DNA of 64,000 nt, taken from positions 51,255,053-51,319,052 of the forward strand of contig CM060732.1 of the NCBI GenBank assembly GCA_030704615.1. Direction: 5' to 3'. Position 1 is the first letter of the stretch. Every line of letters begins with the position of its first letter. This document shows, one piece after another, positions 1 to 11,332 of the stretch. The position numbers were made by a program, and so were the translations under genes. Below the pieces are notes generated by a model. The model was not told the DNA's origin and did not search any database. It saw only the letters and a program-made list of their open reading frames with translations. Source of the DNA: Takakia lepidozioides. Its lineage: Eukaryota > Streptophyta > Takakiopsida > Takakiales > Takakiaceae.

Positions 1-27
1 ATAGACCAGCACATTATGGGACCCTCA

Positions 28-3000
28 TCAGTCTATTAAGTATCCCTGGATGTAGGCTATGACACTAGTTGCTCCTTCCTCCACATTCCGCAAAAAACGA
101 AGTACTTCTATTACTTTGGCCACCTGCATATAAAGTATGAAATCGCAAGGTCACAACCAAGATAACTTTAGTCAACTAACCAAATCTGTTGGTAGCAAGC
201 AGCAGAGCTCTGCAGTTGATGTCAACTTAACAGCAACATAAGGAGTAACTAACCTTCCCACGAATAAGGACAAGGGTATCATTTTTGGCATCCACAATCA
301 CCCGTAGCAATGTGAACCCATTTTCCAGCCTTGATAACTGCCACCCATGCATGCCCCCAAATATCAGGTTGGAGAAAGACCATAGTAAGTAAATTTCCGA
401 CTCAACTATCCCCAGATGGAAGTCAACTACCCTGTGTACTTTCTGAAGTGAAAACAACATCAACATCCATACCATCCTCAATAAGCTCCAGGAGTAAAGC
501 GTAACCACCAAATGAATTACTGAAAACCTATTGACTTGAGGCCATAACAATCAGTTTCTGCCTTTCGGAAAATGTTTGAGGCTCCACAAATAGTCAGTTA
601 TGACTGGGCCTCATTGAAGCACACCTCCATAGAGATCCAGTGACAGTGGCACTAGAAGGGGTAGGCTCAAGACCACACTTTTATGGGATTTTTTTGCAGG
701 TGATAGTGCCGTCGCAGGACTATTTAGGGGCATTGCCACTATGAAGCCATAACACCATCCAGACCAACACAATATACTCTGGGATGTAAAATCTGTCTGG
801 GAGAACCTCCAGGTCAGCTGCCATAAATCAGCTACCCTAGAAAGTTGCTCACAAACCTAAATCAGATCATTTGCTTTTGAACGGGGAGAGAAAATATCCA
901 AAAGACCTAATAACAAGGCGAAATACATTAACACCCTTAAAGGCTGGAGGAATGTGACATGATAACTTCCAAATACCAAATAAAGTAGGTAAGATTATAT
1001 TAATTGATAGTCATCACTACAAATATTTAAAGAAAGTTGTACCATTGGAAGGATTCTAAATTGCAGGTGAATGATGTCCATACCTCTTCCATAAACGATT
1101 TGGGGCCTCCTGAATCAGAGGACCTCTTTCGTGACCTGGAAATATCATTGGCCATGGTTTTGAAGGTGGGCAGAACATGACGCTGAAATGCTTCCACAGA
1201 ATCCGCAAGAGCGGTCACTGTGCCAGAGCTCTTGCTGAAGACATCTTCCAACACATGCAAGCGATCAACCATGGCATTCTCAGCCATGACCATGTTGTGC
1301 TGGAGTTCTTCGACCATGTGTGCTGAGCGGTCCTTCTCCAATGCAGCCCTTTCCTTTTCAGTGAGGGCTTGAAGGAGTTGTGATGATGTGGATTGCAACA
1401 AGCCCTTCATTTGCTCCACCTCCCCTCTTAATTCTACAGTGGCTGCTTGCACCAACGAAGCCACCTCAACATCTCGATGCGCCCGCAGTCTTTGGAGCTC
1501 AATTCGCTGCCAATTGATCGACAAGCAGTGGGGTGCAAGAATCAATGAGCTGTTGCCCCAGTGGGGGAGAGCATAAGTGCGTAAAAATTGAAACACAAGT
1601 AAAAAGGAGAAGAGAGATCAAGACAGATTGTACTCATAAGACGTTGTTTGCCGTAGCCTTGTGGCCATTGATCAAGACAGAAATGAAACGATACATCATA
1701 AGAAAGAAGTGTTGACGTCAATAGGAGGCCCATAGGGAGCACCCATGGGACACAGGAGAGGAATGAAATGATACTTCATAACGTCCGCAGAAAGCTCAAA
1801 GACGAGAAAACATGAAACAAGAAAGAGAGAGTGGGCCCTCCACAAGCAGCCCAAAAACAACTATTGTTCAAGGAATTGTCTGTGAGTCAAATGCAGATAT
1901 GCAGCTAAGCATTTCTGATCCTCATAATGGAAGACTTCTGTGAGAGATTGGCTAGAATCTACCACGGTTCTCATAGTAGAGAGGACAGTGTCAGAAGATA
2001 TGTTCTTCACTTTCAATTTCCATGTTGTTTCCAGTGCAAGCGGGGCACAGGCAGTCCTCATCTTGCAGGTTGTCCCACCTACCAGTCTCTAACCGCAGAC
2101 GGTGGGATCCCACCCTAAACGTCCCCAAAGCCCTTAGAAGAGAGGGACATAGAGCTTCAGACAGGTAATTGGGCCGCAAGATTCTATCGTCACGGAGGAC
2201 CAAGAACGTCTCCCTATAGAACTGCAGTTTTGTCAGAAGATTGGCTGATTTCCATGTTCGCAGACATGAAGTCATAAGTTCTCATCTGATGCATCTGTTA
2301 CCTGCTTGGATGAGATTTCCACCCCCTCTGTATTTTGTGCCAGTAGGGAAGCTACAGAGATCTGTGACACTCAAAAAAAGTTGAAGACCCAAGCATACTA
2401 GGAGGTCTTGAAACCAGCGTTTTTGAGTCTGATAGAGGTTGCGAGGGCTCGGGCTGTTAGCCATTTGGATGGTGGGGCTTGCAAACCTTGTAAGAAAGAG
2501 AGAGAAGGGCTCACCTGATTTTTATCACGAGCAATGATATCATTAAGTTGAAAACGAAGAAGATCATTCTCATTGCGCAGTGTCCGGGTAATCAAACTCT
2601 CGCCCTCTCCTCCTCTGTGACTGGACCTTGGCAGCTGAAACATGGGCAACCAACATCAGGTTGAGTGAAGTCAAGGAACTTTCTACAATATGGCCACATC
2701 AAGAAAGGATAGGCTGTTTAAGCTCTTCACTAAAATACAGCAGCTTTAACCATTTGCTCTTTTCATATGGCGGATACACACGAAGTTTGCTCGCAGTCAC
2801 TAGAGTTTCTATGCAGGATCTCACGACCAGGCCAAGGCTGCAGTGTCCAGGTTTTGAGATCACGTTGTGAACCTACAGTGGATAGAAAGAAACCAAGCAC
2901 ACTGGAGAGGGAGCCAGAGAGAGATGGATAAGAAGAAAAAGAAATTATTACATCCAAAGGACCCATAGGCCAAGGCTGCAGAGTACAGGTTTTGGTATCA

Positions 3001-4495
3001 TGTTGTGAAACGTCGGTGCATAGCAAGAAGCCAAGCACACTGAAGAAAGCACAGGAGAGAGTGAAGGAGGGAAACAATGTTACATCCTCAAGAGGCCAAG
3101 AGAGCCCATGGACACAGTAGATCAACAAAAGACACAAGCAAACAGAGAGACAGATTTCACTTTTCACTCTGGAAACACAAAATTGAGATTATCCCAAGGT
3201 GTGCACTAATGCCAAGATGCAGGCTCACCTCGGCTGTGGATGCATCAGTGGCACCTCGACCTCCCCCTCCACCTGCATAGGAAAGGTCACAGCTCAGTAT
3301 GCAGCCTTCACCTTCAGACAGTTGCGGCATGTCATGCTCATTGTCCTTTTAGAATACATTGTGAATAGAATGCATCCTCATATACCGAGCAATAGACATG
3401 CATGTAAAGCAGAGTCCCAGCTAGGTCTGTATTATAATACGTTCTGTGCATTGTTCCTGGTTCAGGCTTATCCACTTATGCTTAAGCTAATTGGACAGAA
3501 TCCAAAAGCTTCATAGAACCCCCAAGGATCATCCAGAACCTTCCTTGAAACACGAGAGCGATGACTGAAATCTAACTTGAGCTGACATATATCTACACCT
3601 GTTTACACATTCTGTAGACTGCCTCATCATATTGGATCAGCCCAGACCAAAGAAAGTGGTATATTGTCAAGTCAAGCAACATATCTACACACTTCATCAC
3701 TACTGTGTACTGGCGTTCTCAAGCTACTTTCACAAATGCTCTTTCTAGTGGCCATGGATGCCCTCCTGTACACAGCAAAGATGTTTTCCAAATTCTTAAA
3801 ATTCTGTAATGCCTCTATGCCCCACCACCTACACGTTCTTCCTTCAAGAATCTCCACATACATTGGTCTATTACTATGGCAAGATACCAAAATGTGCAGA
3901 GATAGAATGGTAAATGATACAGAGTCAATATCATTGACCTCTTATCTATGCACATATTGCTATCTTGCAAGTCTAGAGATACCTGTGTGGGATAGAGTTC
4001 AGACAGTCTTTCCTTCTCTGTAGCAAAGTAGATATCTCTGCTAATATTACAGGTTTGGTCAACAAAGAATTACCGGTAGTCCACATCATCAGGATCAGGT
4101 TTGTAGCATGTAATTTATTTGGGAAGCACAATTCAGTAAAATGCCACCAATTGCCTCGCAAACCCACACTGTTAGTTTCTGTCTCTCGTTAGGGTTGATG
4201 GCCCTAACCCACGAGGATCATCCCCCTTTAGAGATTCTTCCATGGTGGATCCTCTGTTTGCATAACTTTGGCACCTTAAGCCAGCCAAGGATCAGATTTC
4301 TGACCGTTAGCAAGGTACTAACATTCACCAGCTACAACAATACCTGTGCCACTTGAGTTTTCCAGCCCCTTTCGGCCCTGCCGACCTTCCCTCCGAGCAG
4401 AAAGGAAAGGGCAAGTGGAAGGTACTGAAAGGTGATGATCGGCGCGAAGGAGACTGTCGGCGGGGGGCTGAAGATGTTGAAGCCGCCCCCGCCAT
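28..4495 (-). CDS. Unrecognised coiled-coil protein, multi-exon gene
   Basis: I do not recognise the family. The first six exons can be chained on the minus strand with GT-AG borders and matching phases: 4495-4344 (ATG at 4495), 4037-3983, 3272-3229, 3039-2952, 2634-2515 and 1506-1084. Together they give 294 codons. The N-terminus is rich in Ser, Pro and Arg. The last two exons form a long charged helix, probably a coiled coil (NENDLLRFQLNDII, then EVEQMKGLLQSTSSQLLQAL), ending in a basic Ser-rich stretch. Two further phase-0 exons fit at 337-254 and 123-28, the second ending in TGA at 30-28. The link between 1084 and 337 is unresolved; candidates are a segment beginning DLEVLPDRFYIPEYI just below 809 and another, NSFGGYALLLELIEDG, near 520. 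The gene diverges from NXD1. An upstream in-frame ATG exists at 4522. The 5' exons are more certain than the 3' end. Confidence 0.6.
1861..2275 (-). pseudogene. LINE (non-LTR retrotransposon) C-terminal fragment inside an intron
   Basis: This lies in the intron between the two coiled-coil exons (2515 and 1506) on the same strand. The translation contains SHRLRLETGRWDN followed by CLCPAC, then EEHIF, an in-frame TGA, and HCPLYYENR. The order of ETGRW, a CxxC pair, His and a final Cys-Pro is the pattern I know from the Cys-rich end of many LINE reverse-transcriptase ORFs, where it reads roughly RxETGRW...CxxC...EHxxxxCPxY. The TGA and later stops show it is dead. No reverse transcriptase core is visible nearby. 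The family resemblance is from memory. Confidence 0.55.
2810..3042 (-). repeat. Tandem duplication of a probable exon with its splice acceptor
   Basis: Two adjacent minus-strand copies, about 138 bp apart, each begin with a pyrimidine-rich acceptor and then encode a matching peptide: VLGFLLCTDVSQHDTKTCTL from 3039 and VLGFFLSTVGSQRDLKTWTL from 2901, both followed by QPWP. Both acceptors leave one base before the codon frame, as needed after the exon 3272-3229. Only the first copy has a donor (at 2951) that restores phase 0 for the next exon. The second has only phase 1 or phase 2 donors, so it may be a decayed or alternative exon. Confidence 0.55.
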
Positions 4496-5600
4496 GGGTT
4501 GCCCAGCCCACGCTATCCTCACAGATCGGGTGGACGTGTGCGATCCACCAGGCGTCTGTCCCCCTCCTCCATGCTCGTGATCTTTTGATGTAGCAATTTT
4601 TCCCGAATTTCCGGCGCAATGCAGGCCACTTCTCGACCTTGCAAACGATCCCCACGCAATTGATCACTGCCCCATTAGTGCATCCCAAAATCTCTGCATA
4701 TCTCCATAAAGAACATCCGTTTGTCCACTCGCAACCCCCCCAAACAGGAACGGGAGGCCTTCATGAAGAAACCAAGCTACTCGAGACACCATCAAAACGA
4801 TGCCCTACACACTTCCAAAAATGATGCCAGATAGTTCCCCAACTGAAGCCAGCAAGGTAATGATAATCCCTGCGCAATTGCGTCATAACACTCACACACC
4901 CAGGGCAGAAAAGAGCCCCCACGAGTCATGCTGCACCTTCCCAGCCCTCTCTACAATGCCGTCGCTCCGGTGCCATTCTTCAAAACACCACAATTTTCTT
5001 ACGATCATCCAATACGATCATCCATTCACGTGCTTCTCCTGCAATATTACAATGTTCTCTGCCAGAACTCCTGCACACGGTCAGTCATCTGCCTCTCAAA
5101 AATTGTAAATTACTCCACATCATTCCAAACCCTTCAACGTAGCAGTGTTCCAGTATCAGGTCCAGCCTGAAGCATGCTGCAAGCTTGACAACCCATCCAC
5201 GGGGCAGTGTTGGCATTCTGGCAGAAATCAAAGCGGGAAAAAACTGCAGCTCAGATGTGTTCGAGGAAGTGCATCGTCAATCGAGCTTGGCAGACATATC
5301 CAAATCCCCACCAAAATTCTCGAAAGCCCCTCTCAACTTGCAACTGACGTCGGAGATGGACACTCTGCATTCCAACGAGTCAGAAGGCGCCACTTGTCCA
5401 GTGGTGGATTCCATCTTCCGGTGGCCGGTCCCACGTTGACTCGTGATTGCCGGTGGAGGCGCAGATAACGTGAGTACTCGAGCTGCGTTTGGATTCGCGC
5501 TTTGCTTTGTGGGCAGATCCCCTGTTTGTCTGGGTGTCTGTGCTCAGATTGTTGAGATTGCTGGATGTTCTGAAAAGGAGGAAGAAAAGAGGAGCGGGTC
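4496..5600. promoter_or_regulatory. Shared upstream region between two divergent genes
   Basis: This 1.1 kb separates the start codons of the minus-strand coiled-coil gene (4495) and the plus-strand NXD1 gene (5601). It must hold both 5' leaders and probably both promoters. A possible 5' UTR intron of NXD1 starts at GTGAGT near 5470 and would end at the AG just before 5580. No clear TATA box was found on either side. Several short open frames here look like leader or chance ORFs. Confidence 0.45.
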
Positions 5601-8600
5601 ATGGATTCCAGCCAGGGATCGGGCGCAGGAGCAACTGCCCGCACTGGGAATTATGCTGATGGCCCTCCATGGATCTTCACTGGGCGGTAAAGTTCTCGTC
5701 TTCTTTTCAAGACTTTCAATTCATGATTTTCCTTCTAGATTTTTTCCATAGTGTTTCTCTAGCTGTTGAAAATGGTTTTATGATCCTGCCTGCTAGTTCT
5801 AAACTTTCGACAGTGGCAGGAGCCATACCAATTTTTCCAATGTCTCAGGCCAGTGCAATTGAATTGTTCACTGGATACAATGTGGGGCATTTTCTAGCTG
5901 AAGATTCACTTGCCCTTTCCTCCAGCACTTGGAAAGTTGAAGATACACTTTATTGACTAAGTACGATTTCACAATGCCATAACAGCAGTGACGAAGGGTG
6001 AAGAGCAAGTGGGAGAATGTTGTGAGTGCGCAATGTGAAGGAGGAGAGGTTCTCTCTACGGAATATATCAACATCATTACCCTACATGTCATTCCCTTCT
6101 TCCCAAACGACTTTGAGAAGAGAGATTTTTGCAGCAGATGAGGGAGAAGAAATTGGACAGATGATTCTGTAGATTGAAGGTGTTAGAAGGCTGGATTTGT
6201 GCAGGGCGCTGTACCAGCTACACCTAGTGAAAGCAGATGTGGCACGTCGCTTCATACCCCCCGAGCTCAAAGTGGTACAAGCCTTTGGGTGCGATACTTC
6301 ACCCTGTCCTGAAGAGAACTCTTCTCTTATCACTGGCTAAGTCAGGACTGGGGTCAACGGACCTGCAGAGCTAGAGCATTGTCTAGTTGGAAAAGGAGGT
6401 GAAAGTAGTTTGTGGGTCTAGTTTTTGTGGAGGGGGACATCTGTGGTCGATGCAGTGACACTGTCTGGTAACTCTACCAATTAATAAGGCAAGTGACAAG
6501 TTTTATTGTGATGGATGTGGAAGAGTACAGGTACACACTGGGAGGCCTCTACCTCGCTCACTATGATTCCAGTCCTGTTGGTGTGTTTGATGAGGTACTT
6601 ATCCCCTGCACTACATTTGCTAGCTAAATGTGCTTATTGGCATCAAAGGCCTGGTAGTTGCGTATGGGTTTTCATTTCAACCGTCACCACCTGGTATCAC
6701 TTTTGGCATTCAGGATTTTTCTGAAGCTCCCAGCTACGGACTGCATGAACCTGCTTGGGTGAACAGTTGAACACTGATCAGCCCAGGACTTCCTCTTTCT
6801 TAGGATGTTTTTGCATAGCTACATTTGCAGCTATCTCTGTTTGATCTTGTGAGATCTTACTCAAAAATTTGAGTCCTCTTTGTTTTTATCTGCTGATCCA
6901 GCTGGTACTTGTGGACTGGTTGATTTATGCATGTGCAGCTAGTGGTGGTTGCAGGCATCGTCTGGAATCCTCCCACTTCATGCGCGTGCGTACTGTTTGT
7001 CACATAGTCTTCATAATGTGAAGAGAGGTGGTGTTGATGTGGATATGGACTGAACATGATGAAGTTCTCGGAACTGTTATTGCAGTGTTTTGCTGGTTGG
7101 TTGTTGGCTGCATCAATATGGCTTCATCATCGCCAGTGATATATTCAGAATTAGGATAGCTTTTGACAAGGGTCTTTTGTATCAATGTCAGATGGGCGGC
7201 AAGGGTGCTAGTCAACAATGAAGAGGCACGAGATCATGGTAGAAAGGTATGGGAGACTTCAATAGGTTCTTACTCGCATGTTCTGTTGCAAGATACATTA
7301 ATCATCTCAGGCCTTGACAGTGCTGCAAATGTGTTTATTAGTTTGAAGATCACTTAACCAGGCTTGACTGAAATGTTGTATGATGCCTACCTGCTGTGGT
7401 GGTGCAGGAGGTGGGGCTGCCAAGCCACACAGCTGACTTCTCACTGGTATGGTACTGGCCTTTTACCCTGGCTATCATACAAAGATATCATCAACATTCA
7501 GTGGTAGTTGTAGATTCTGATGTGTACCACCTGCAAGAGAGGACAAGAGGCTGTGTTCTGGTTAAGTAAACCTGGACTCTTGCATTGCAGCGAGCATGTG
7601 CAGCTGAGAAGCAGCAGCAACAACGGTGGTGGGATATACTACCAAAGAAGGTGTTTGGAAAAGGATTGCGAAAAAAACCCACAGGTGGTACAGTAACTGT
7701 GGATATTGTGGAGACAAAGGCCAGCTTGCGGAGACCGCTCTGTCACATCACCCTACTCAATAATAGTGAGTCTGAATTTCATCTTGTAGATTTCATGAGT
7801 AGATTTCTAGCACAGGCATAACCCATATATGTCATGTTGAGTACCTTGCTAGCAGGCATTTTCGGAGTTGTGCTTGCTACAAGCTTCCTTCCTTCTGGTA
7901 TGCATAATCAACATACACTATTGAATTACACTGATCTACAAAACCACAGTAGTGAAGAATTATCCCCTATGTCAGGTTCCAAGAAAATCATCCTTGCTTA
8001 ATCAATATTATGCCATTTACCTTGCACTCTGCTACCTAGGGTTGAACCTTACTTTTGCGAAATGTCTTGGTGCGTGATGTAGTCCCGTCACCTCATGACA
8101 GTCAGGAACCAAAACATCTTCATAACCAATTTGTTGGACTTGTGCAGTGGTGATGGGTTCTGAAGGACAGAGATGGCCTGGACTGTCAATCCGCATGTCC
8201 CTCCCCAGCTTCAGGTTGGTATTACAGTACTTCGCATCTGATGGTTGTAGAAGATATGACATTGAACTCTTAAGTGTATTTTCCACTGCCAGCTCAATCA
8301 CGGTTAGATCTGGTGGTAGGAAATATAGGTACCTCATTCCCTATGGCTTCAACTGAGAGGTACCCATTGCTTCTGATTTATCTTGACAGTGGAAAGACAA
8401 AGCAGCAGCCTGAGCTGCTCAAATACGCGTGCGAACTGAAATGCAGGTGCGGGTTCCAACAGCATCAAAGCCACTGAATAGGATTTAGAGCATAAGGGTG
8501 CTGGTGCATGCATGTGTGCCTCTCTTCTGTTTGTGACAACAGTTTGTGTTGAGTGAACTTCATGTTTTACGTAGTGCCCACTGCTCAGAGCTTTCCTGGG

Positions 8601-9118
8601 TCCTGATTACAAAGCAACCGGGCTTTTCAACCATCATTATCACGTCCACAAGCTTAGTGACAGGGGAGACATTTGAACAGGACGGTTCGTTCCTGCGGTG
8701 CCGGAATTTTTTCTCTCTCATAGTGAGTAGTTTGCACTTTAGGCACCAGCTGATTGCTGCTGCTCATGTGCACTCCACTGTTGGCCTTTAAACTGGAGAA
8801 ATTTCTAACTGGGATCACACCGGCGTCCCCTGATCATGTAGGGTGCGACCACTTCAGGCAGCCCTCATCTCTTTGCCTGAGATGACACATCAGGACAAGT
8901 GGGAGACCAGTGGAGACCAGGACCTGAATCCTATGCTTTCAGCAGTGCTGACTGGGAAGCCAATTGCAGCTCTTGTTTTTGAAAGAATGGTCATGCATGT
9001 CGATGCTCCACAGGTGGTGATTCCAAACTCGTCTCATCACAAACTTGGAGTGTTTCAAGGTCAAGTTGGCCACCATGTTGGCTCCTCTGTTCCAGCCACA
9101 CCAGTGGAAGCTTCTTAG
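5601..9118 (+). CDS. NXD1: NEOXANTHIN-DEFICIENT 1 (acetoacetate decarboxylase-like fold), ten exons
   Basis: NXD1 is needed for neoxanthin formation in plants; its exact reaction is not settled. The exons are 5601-5686, 6205-6288, 6531-6594, 6939-6985, 7192-7246, 7408-7446, 7591-7765, 8148-8214, 8390-8446 and 8842-9118 (TAG). All have GT-AG borders, and the phases agree to give 316 residues, close to the usual plant length. Conserved blocks I recognise, in order, are PPWIFTGRALYQLHLVKA, the segment ending FIPPELKVVQAFG, YTLGGLYLAHYDSSPVGVFD, AGIVWNPPTSCAWAARVLVN, HGRKEVGLPSH, RMSLPSFSGKT, LLKYACELKCRVRP, and a C-terminal PIAALVFERMVMHVDAPQVV. The start ATG lies just ahead of the first conserved block. 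The middle exon (7591-7765) is the most divergent and has a Gln run. Splice sites are inferred, not shown by transcripts. The gene converges with the HMG gene downstream. Confidence 0.93.
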
Positions 9119-9935
9119 ATGTTGCGTTTCCATTCCGCCTCCCAAAGGCCCAGAATGAGCAACTCCTGGCATTAGGGAAAACGAGAAGGCGGACATCAGG
9201 CTTTTGCCCCAAATGATCAAGTTGGTACCATGCACCATCACCATTACCCTCTGTCGGTGTCCTTTGAGTGTAGGTGCCAAACTGCCAGCAAATTGCGACT
9301 AAATACTAAGGTATCATAGTTCCAGTGATCCTGTCTGCACGGTGATGCCACAAGGTATTTACTACAGAAAACAGTTGTCAGTCAGCAGAGGACCATGAAC
9401 CTACATAGAAATCATGACTGAATCTGTTGAGTCTAGGTGAGACAACTTAGGCTCATGGCACTGTAGTCTTGTCCATTTGATATATGATGGTGCGCATACT
9501 TTCTCTATGGAAGATGGTTTCAGAGTGGTCTGTTCCAGCCAGATGCAAGCATACATCAAGCAGATTGTTGTCAAGCAGTTTCAAAGTACCAAATGGTACT
9601 ATTTTGTTTGGACAAGACCAAAGTCTACAGGCAGTCAGCTTCAAGTTTCCTTCAAACTATGCTGACACCGTCATAAGTTGATTGATAGTCTCCTCAAACT
9701 GCAAACCTTTAAGCTAAAACATATCGGTGGAGATTCTCTTCCTACTTGCATGCCGCCAATGACAGGTGTGGCATATACTAGGAGTTTGGTGATTTCTTGG
9801 CTGCTCATCATACACTACAGTAGTAATTTCTACAAATTCTACTACTCTGTGACTCTTTTCTTCAAAGACTTTCGAGGAAAATAAAAATCTCCACAGATTT
9901 TTCTACAACAAACTAAAATATCTGGACTACTATCA

Positions 9936-11332
9936 TTATGACCCTGACTGCAAATTCACATGCCGATGGACAGTCTCCTGAGACACATGACTTGAGGTAT
10001 AGCTAGCTGAGCTGTAGCCTGTCTGTGGCAGGAAAGAAACTGGGAGGGCTTGCAACCCTGTGGGCCCCTGTACAACAGGAGGAAAACCTGTTGGTAGGAC
10101 GGCTGTGGCAGCAGCCATCACTCCCGGAGATGCAGCAGCCACCACAGGGGGCACAGGAATATTATAGTTTCTCTTCATGTGATTGACAGTAGGGGCAACA
10201 TCATTCATCCTCGAAACTGGGACTGCAAGGCCAGGACCAAAGACAACACCACGGAGGACGGTACCAGTGTTCCCCACCCGCACACTCAAAAGGTAGCCAG
10301 CATCAAATGACCCATCCAACACTCCGCTCACCTGCTGCCCAATTAAAGCCACATCAACAATGGCAGGGGCTGCTGCCTCACTTTTTTTCTTCCTCTGCCT
10401 TTTGGGCTTCTCCTCAGGTTTTTGGAGTGTCAACACATCCCCACCACTCTCAACCCCTTGGGCAGCCAGGGTTTCGCTCTTGCGCGGTCGCCCACGCCGC
10501 CGCTTCACCGGTTGCTCACCGGGTGTAGCCTCGCCTTCCATATCCAATTTATTTTTCCGAGGTTTCCTTTGGGGTGCAGTTGGATCAATTAGGCCCTTCT
10601 CAACCAATTCATTATGTTCCCTCTGGGCTTGCTCAAAATACTGAGCCTTGTCTTGGTCAGGTGTAGTCACCCACTTTTGGCCCACAATTCGAGCAACCTC
10701 ATGCCCAGTCACACTCTCAAACTCATGCTTGATGGCAGCTCGAACTTTAACGGCAAAGATGTTGTAGGCCCGGAGTTTGACTAACTTTCCAAGGCGGGGC
10801 TTCCTCTTCTTGTCAAAATTAAGGCTTTCTGTCACAATGTCTACTGCTTGCTCCATCTGCTCCACGTCCTCAGCCCCCTGCCACACTGTCCATGGTTAGG
10901 ATCCAATCTGCTACTCACAAATTCTCAAAGTGAAAGCCAATTGCAAGTTTTAGCTGAATCCCACCCCCCCACCTCCCCGCCCTCAGGAAAAATGAAAACT
11001 AGGAAATTGTCAGTAAAGGACACCACTGGCAATAACTGCTTACCTGTCCAGTGAGAATGTCACGAAAAGTTCATTTTCATTGACCACGGAACAATATGTG
11101 GCATAAAACAGAGCACACAACCCTCTTAACTTCTAGAAATGGAATTAATTGTAATATGAAACCATGTTTGATCTACAGTCTTAAGCATGGAAGTCCAAAA
11201 ACAGCTACCTCTTCAGACAAGGCAGGTGCAGAGAAAGCTTACCAAAAAACTGCCATCTTTTTCACTGTGGTTGTCACGGTGCTCTCCAGGAACTTCCAGG
11301 AGGCCCTCTTCAGGCTCCCCCCTGCGCTCCAT
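9936..11332 (-). CDS. HMG-box and AT-hook nuclear protein
   Basis: This is a two-exon model on the minus strand. Exon 1, 11332-11243, starts MERRGEPEEG and ends at a phase-0 GTAAGC donor. Exon 2, 10877-9936 (TAA), starts at a phase-0 acceptor. The total is 343 residues. Exon 2 holds, in order: an HMG-box/YABBY-like region (AYNIFAVKVRAAIKHEFESV through VARIVGQKWVTTP, then a charged helix); an AT-hook (KRRRGRPRKSE); a second basic patch (KPKRQRKKKSE); and a module with FDAGYLLSVRVGNTGTVLRG, then VVFGPG and NDVAP. I associate that last module with plant AT-hook proteins, from memory. The tail is rich in Pro, Ala and Val. It is probably a DNA-bending chromatin or transcription protein. A possible cassette exon at 11132-11044 has good borders but ends in phase 2 and would break the frame, so it may be a regulated or false exon. 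Confidence 0.85.

Noticed and set aside
4332-4688. 118-codon minus-strand frame upstream of the coiled-coil gene
   Set aside because: It overlaps exon 1 in another frame. The frame starting at 4495 joins the next exon in phase and was preferred.
5145-5468. Coding exon upstream of NXD1
   Set aside because: Open frames here do not join the NXD1 start in frame, and the conserved protein begins just after 5601. The region is more likely leader or promoter.
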